Positions 21,434-22,722 of a stretch of 22,722 nt of DNA are shown one piece after another; position 1 is the stretch's first letter, and every line of letters starts with the position of its first letter. Below the pieces are notes generated by a model. The model ran no database searches. It was not told the origin of the DNA and saw only the letters and a list, made by a program, of their open reading frames with translations. A program made the translations under genes and the position numbers. This stretch comes from Pseudomonadota bacterium (GTDB lineage: Bacteria; Myxococcota; Polyangia; Polyangiales; Polyangiaceae): positions 1 through 22,722 of the forward strand of contig JAEZYO010001023.1 of assembly GCA_023419055.1 (NCBI GenBank). The letters run 5' to 3'.

Positions 21434-22722
21434 ATGCCCGGCATTTCGCTTAGATTCACGAACCGGGCGCGAGGCTACGCCACGCTCGCCTTCACCACCC
21501 TGGGGCTCGCCTTCTTCCTGTGGTGGGTGAACCGCTTCTACCCGGTTCGGCAGTGGCTGTTCTTCCGATACGCAGGGTACGCGCTCACGGCGGTGACGCT
21601 CCTCTTCCTTTCGGCGAGCGCAGGGGACTACGCCATCAGGAAGCTCCGCGGAGCCCGCTTGCCCCTCCGTGAACATCTCGTTCAGTCCGTGGCGGTCGGC
21701 GTCCTCGCGTTCGGCGTCGGCTGGTTCGTGTTGGGCGTACTCGGCTTGATGGGCCCCGTGACCGCAATTGCGTGGCCCGTCGGGCTCGGAGCGCCCCACC
21801 TCTGGCCGTTCTTCAAGTACCTGCGGAGGGCACGACGGGTCTCGCGGTACGCACCGCTAGCCCGACGACGCTCGCTGCTCTGGTACGGAGCGCTCGGGCT
21901 CGGAGTGCTCGGGCTCGGCCTCGTGTACCTGCCGTTGCTGTCGCCGGAGAACATCGCGTTCGACACGCGCTGGTACCACCAGGCGATCGCCGAGCACTAC
22001 GCCGCCGACGGTGGGATTGCTCCCTTCCGCGAGGGCTGGCTGATGGGCGCGTATCCACAGCTCGCGAGCTACCTCTACTCCTGGGCGTACGCGCTGCCCG
22101 GCACCATCCTGTTCGATCGAATCGAGCTCGCGCTCCACCTCGAGTTCGCGCTCTTCGTCTACACGCTCGCGTCGGTGACGGTCCTCGCGCGGCGGCTCGC
22201 TCCGGGCGCGCCGGTCGCGCTCTCGTGGGTGGCCCTCTTCGCGTTCCCCGAGCTCTTCTGCTACGACTCGCTGCTGGCAGGAGCCGCTGACCACATCGCG
22301 GCTGCGTTCGCGGTTCCCCTCTTCCTCGCGCTGCTACGCGTCCTGCCCGAGCTCCGCTTGCGCGAGTGCCTGCTCCTCGGTGTCCTCGCCGGGGGGGTTC
22401 TGCTCACCAAGTACTCGGTGTACGCCATGGTGCTCGTGGCGGGTGCGGCAGTGTTCGTGCGTGGCGTTTGGCTCGGCGTGCGCCAACGGCGCCTGCCGGC
22501 TGAAGAGCGCTCCTCTGCCTGGCTCGTCGGACCGCTGGCGATCGCCGGGGTCGCGCTCGTGGCATCCGCTCCGCACTGGCTCAAGAACGTCCTCTGGTAC
22601 AAGGACCCGCTCTACCCGCTGCTCCGCTCCGTGTTTCCCTCGGAGCCGTGGCCAGCGAGCGCAGAGGAGAAGATGAGCTGGTTCATCCCTGCCGAGTGGG
22701 TCGCCGAGCGCTCCTGGAAGGG
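21434..22722 (+). CDS. Polytopic GT-C-type membrane glycosyltransferase (3' end cut by window)
   Basis: The frame opens at ATG 21434 and stays open to the last base, so the gene is truncated at the window edge with at least 429 codons present. It has many hydrophobic segments (about 17-33, 44-58, 81-104, 147-165 and several more to about 385). The short periplasmic loop NIAFDTRWYHQAIAEHYA after the fourth hydrophobic stretch has the acidic residue and aromatic pattern of GT-C enzymes such as PMT/ArnT. The phrase HWLKNVLWYKDPLYPLL is also typical of that family. Such enzymes transfer a sugar from a polyprenyl-phosphate donor to a protein or lipid across the membrane. The preceding DPM1-like GT2 gene, 112 bases upstream, may make the donor. 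GGAG (21417-21420) and a purine-rich GGAAA lie before the start. The intervening 112 bases show TACACT at 21410-21415 as a weak -10 candidate. Confidence 0.8.
   Translation, partial: MPGISLRFTNRARGYATLAFTTLGLAFFLWWVNRFYPVRQWLFFRYAGYALTAVTLLFLSASAGDYAIRKLRGARLPLREHLVQSVAVGVLAFGVGWFVLGVLGLMGPVTAIAWPVGLGAPHLWPFFKYLRRARRVSRYAPLARRRSLLWYGALGLGVLGLGLVYLPLLSPENIAFDTRWYHQAIAEHYAADGGIAPFREGWLMGAYPQLASYLYSWAYALPGTILFDRIELALHLEFALFVYTLASVTVLARRLAPGAPVALSWVALFAFPELFCYDSLLAGAADHIAAAFAVPLFLALLRVLPELRLRECLLLGVLAGGVLLTKYSVYAMVLVAGAAVFVRGVWLGVRQRRLPAEERSSAWLVGPLAIAGVALVASAPHWLKNVLWYKDPLYPLLRSVFPSEPWPASAEEKMSWFIPAEWVAERSWK

Noticed and set aside
1..22722. tRNA, rRNA, CRISPR array, insertion sequence or prophage
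   Set aside because: I found no cloverleaf-like sequence with CCA end, no regularly spaced repeats, and no transposase, integrase or phage structural gene.

Overview
The window looks like a chromosomal segment of a high-GC myxobacterium (Myxococcota), probably a Sorangium/Polyangium-type lineage. Evidence: very GC-rich codon use in every gene; a proline-rich membrane protein with an AgmX/PglI-type C-terminal tail; several lipoproteins with glycine/serine-rich linkers or a CxSDxDC-type motif; and a bacterial sphingolipid (ceramide) gene set, consistent with the ceramides reported from Sorangium. I see no tRNA, rRNA, CRISPR array, insertion sequence or prophage. The taxonomic call is inference from gene content only.

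Layout. 94-1849: TonB-like AgmX-tail protein, a translationally coupled small lipoprotein, and truA. 1846-5749: the most coherent system here, a three-gene ceramide operon: serine palmitoyltransferase (spt), a GNAT-like protein matching bacterial ceramide synthase (bcerS), and an NAD(P)-dependent reductase (cerR). The spt start is preceded by a sigma70-like promoter and about 105 nt of leader packed with inverted repeats, the last one enclosing the Shine-Dalgarno. 5757-8315 (minus): an unknown protein, a PGPGW-type membrane protein and trpE without its usual partners. 8386-11513 (plus): lipoprotein, a methyltransferase-like/coiled-coil protein, dnaJ. 11510-12820 (minus): a complete but solitary FliI/SctN-type ATPase. 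12883-14381 (plus): lipoprotein, a strongly structured putative small RNA ending in a textbook terminator, and a cupin (DUF985). 14378-15855 (minus): ABM-domain monooxygenase coupled to a Fe-ADH-family enzyme lacking one metal-binding histidine. 16006-17493 (plus): SPFH-like fragment fused to a double zinc ribbon, a TM helix and a Cys-rich domain. 17500-19649 (minus): Uma2 nuclease-like, ArsC/Spx-like, and a PD40-like lipoprotein. 19864-22722 (plus): a GT2-methyltransferase fusion followed by a multi-TM GT-C-type glycosyltransferase cut by the window edge.

How the genes work together. Spt would make 3-ketosphinganine from serine and an acyl thioester, bCerS would N-acylate it and CerR would reduce the keto group, giving a ceramide. 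The terminal GT2/GT-C pair could supply and use a lipid-linked sugar for envelope glycosylation. Most other genes are single housekeeping or envelope genes. Four convergent gene pairs are packed with no room for a terminator between them.

The two best candidates for something undescribed are both non-coding: the structured spt leader (1880-1986), and the hairpin RNA at 13630-13793, whose 16-bp stem carries a C-tract loop that is a canonical G-quadruplex motif on the opposite strand.
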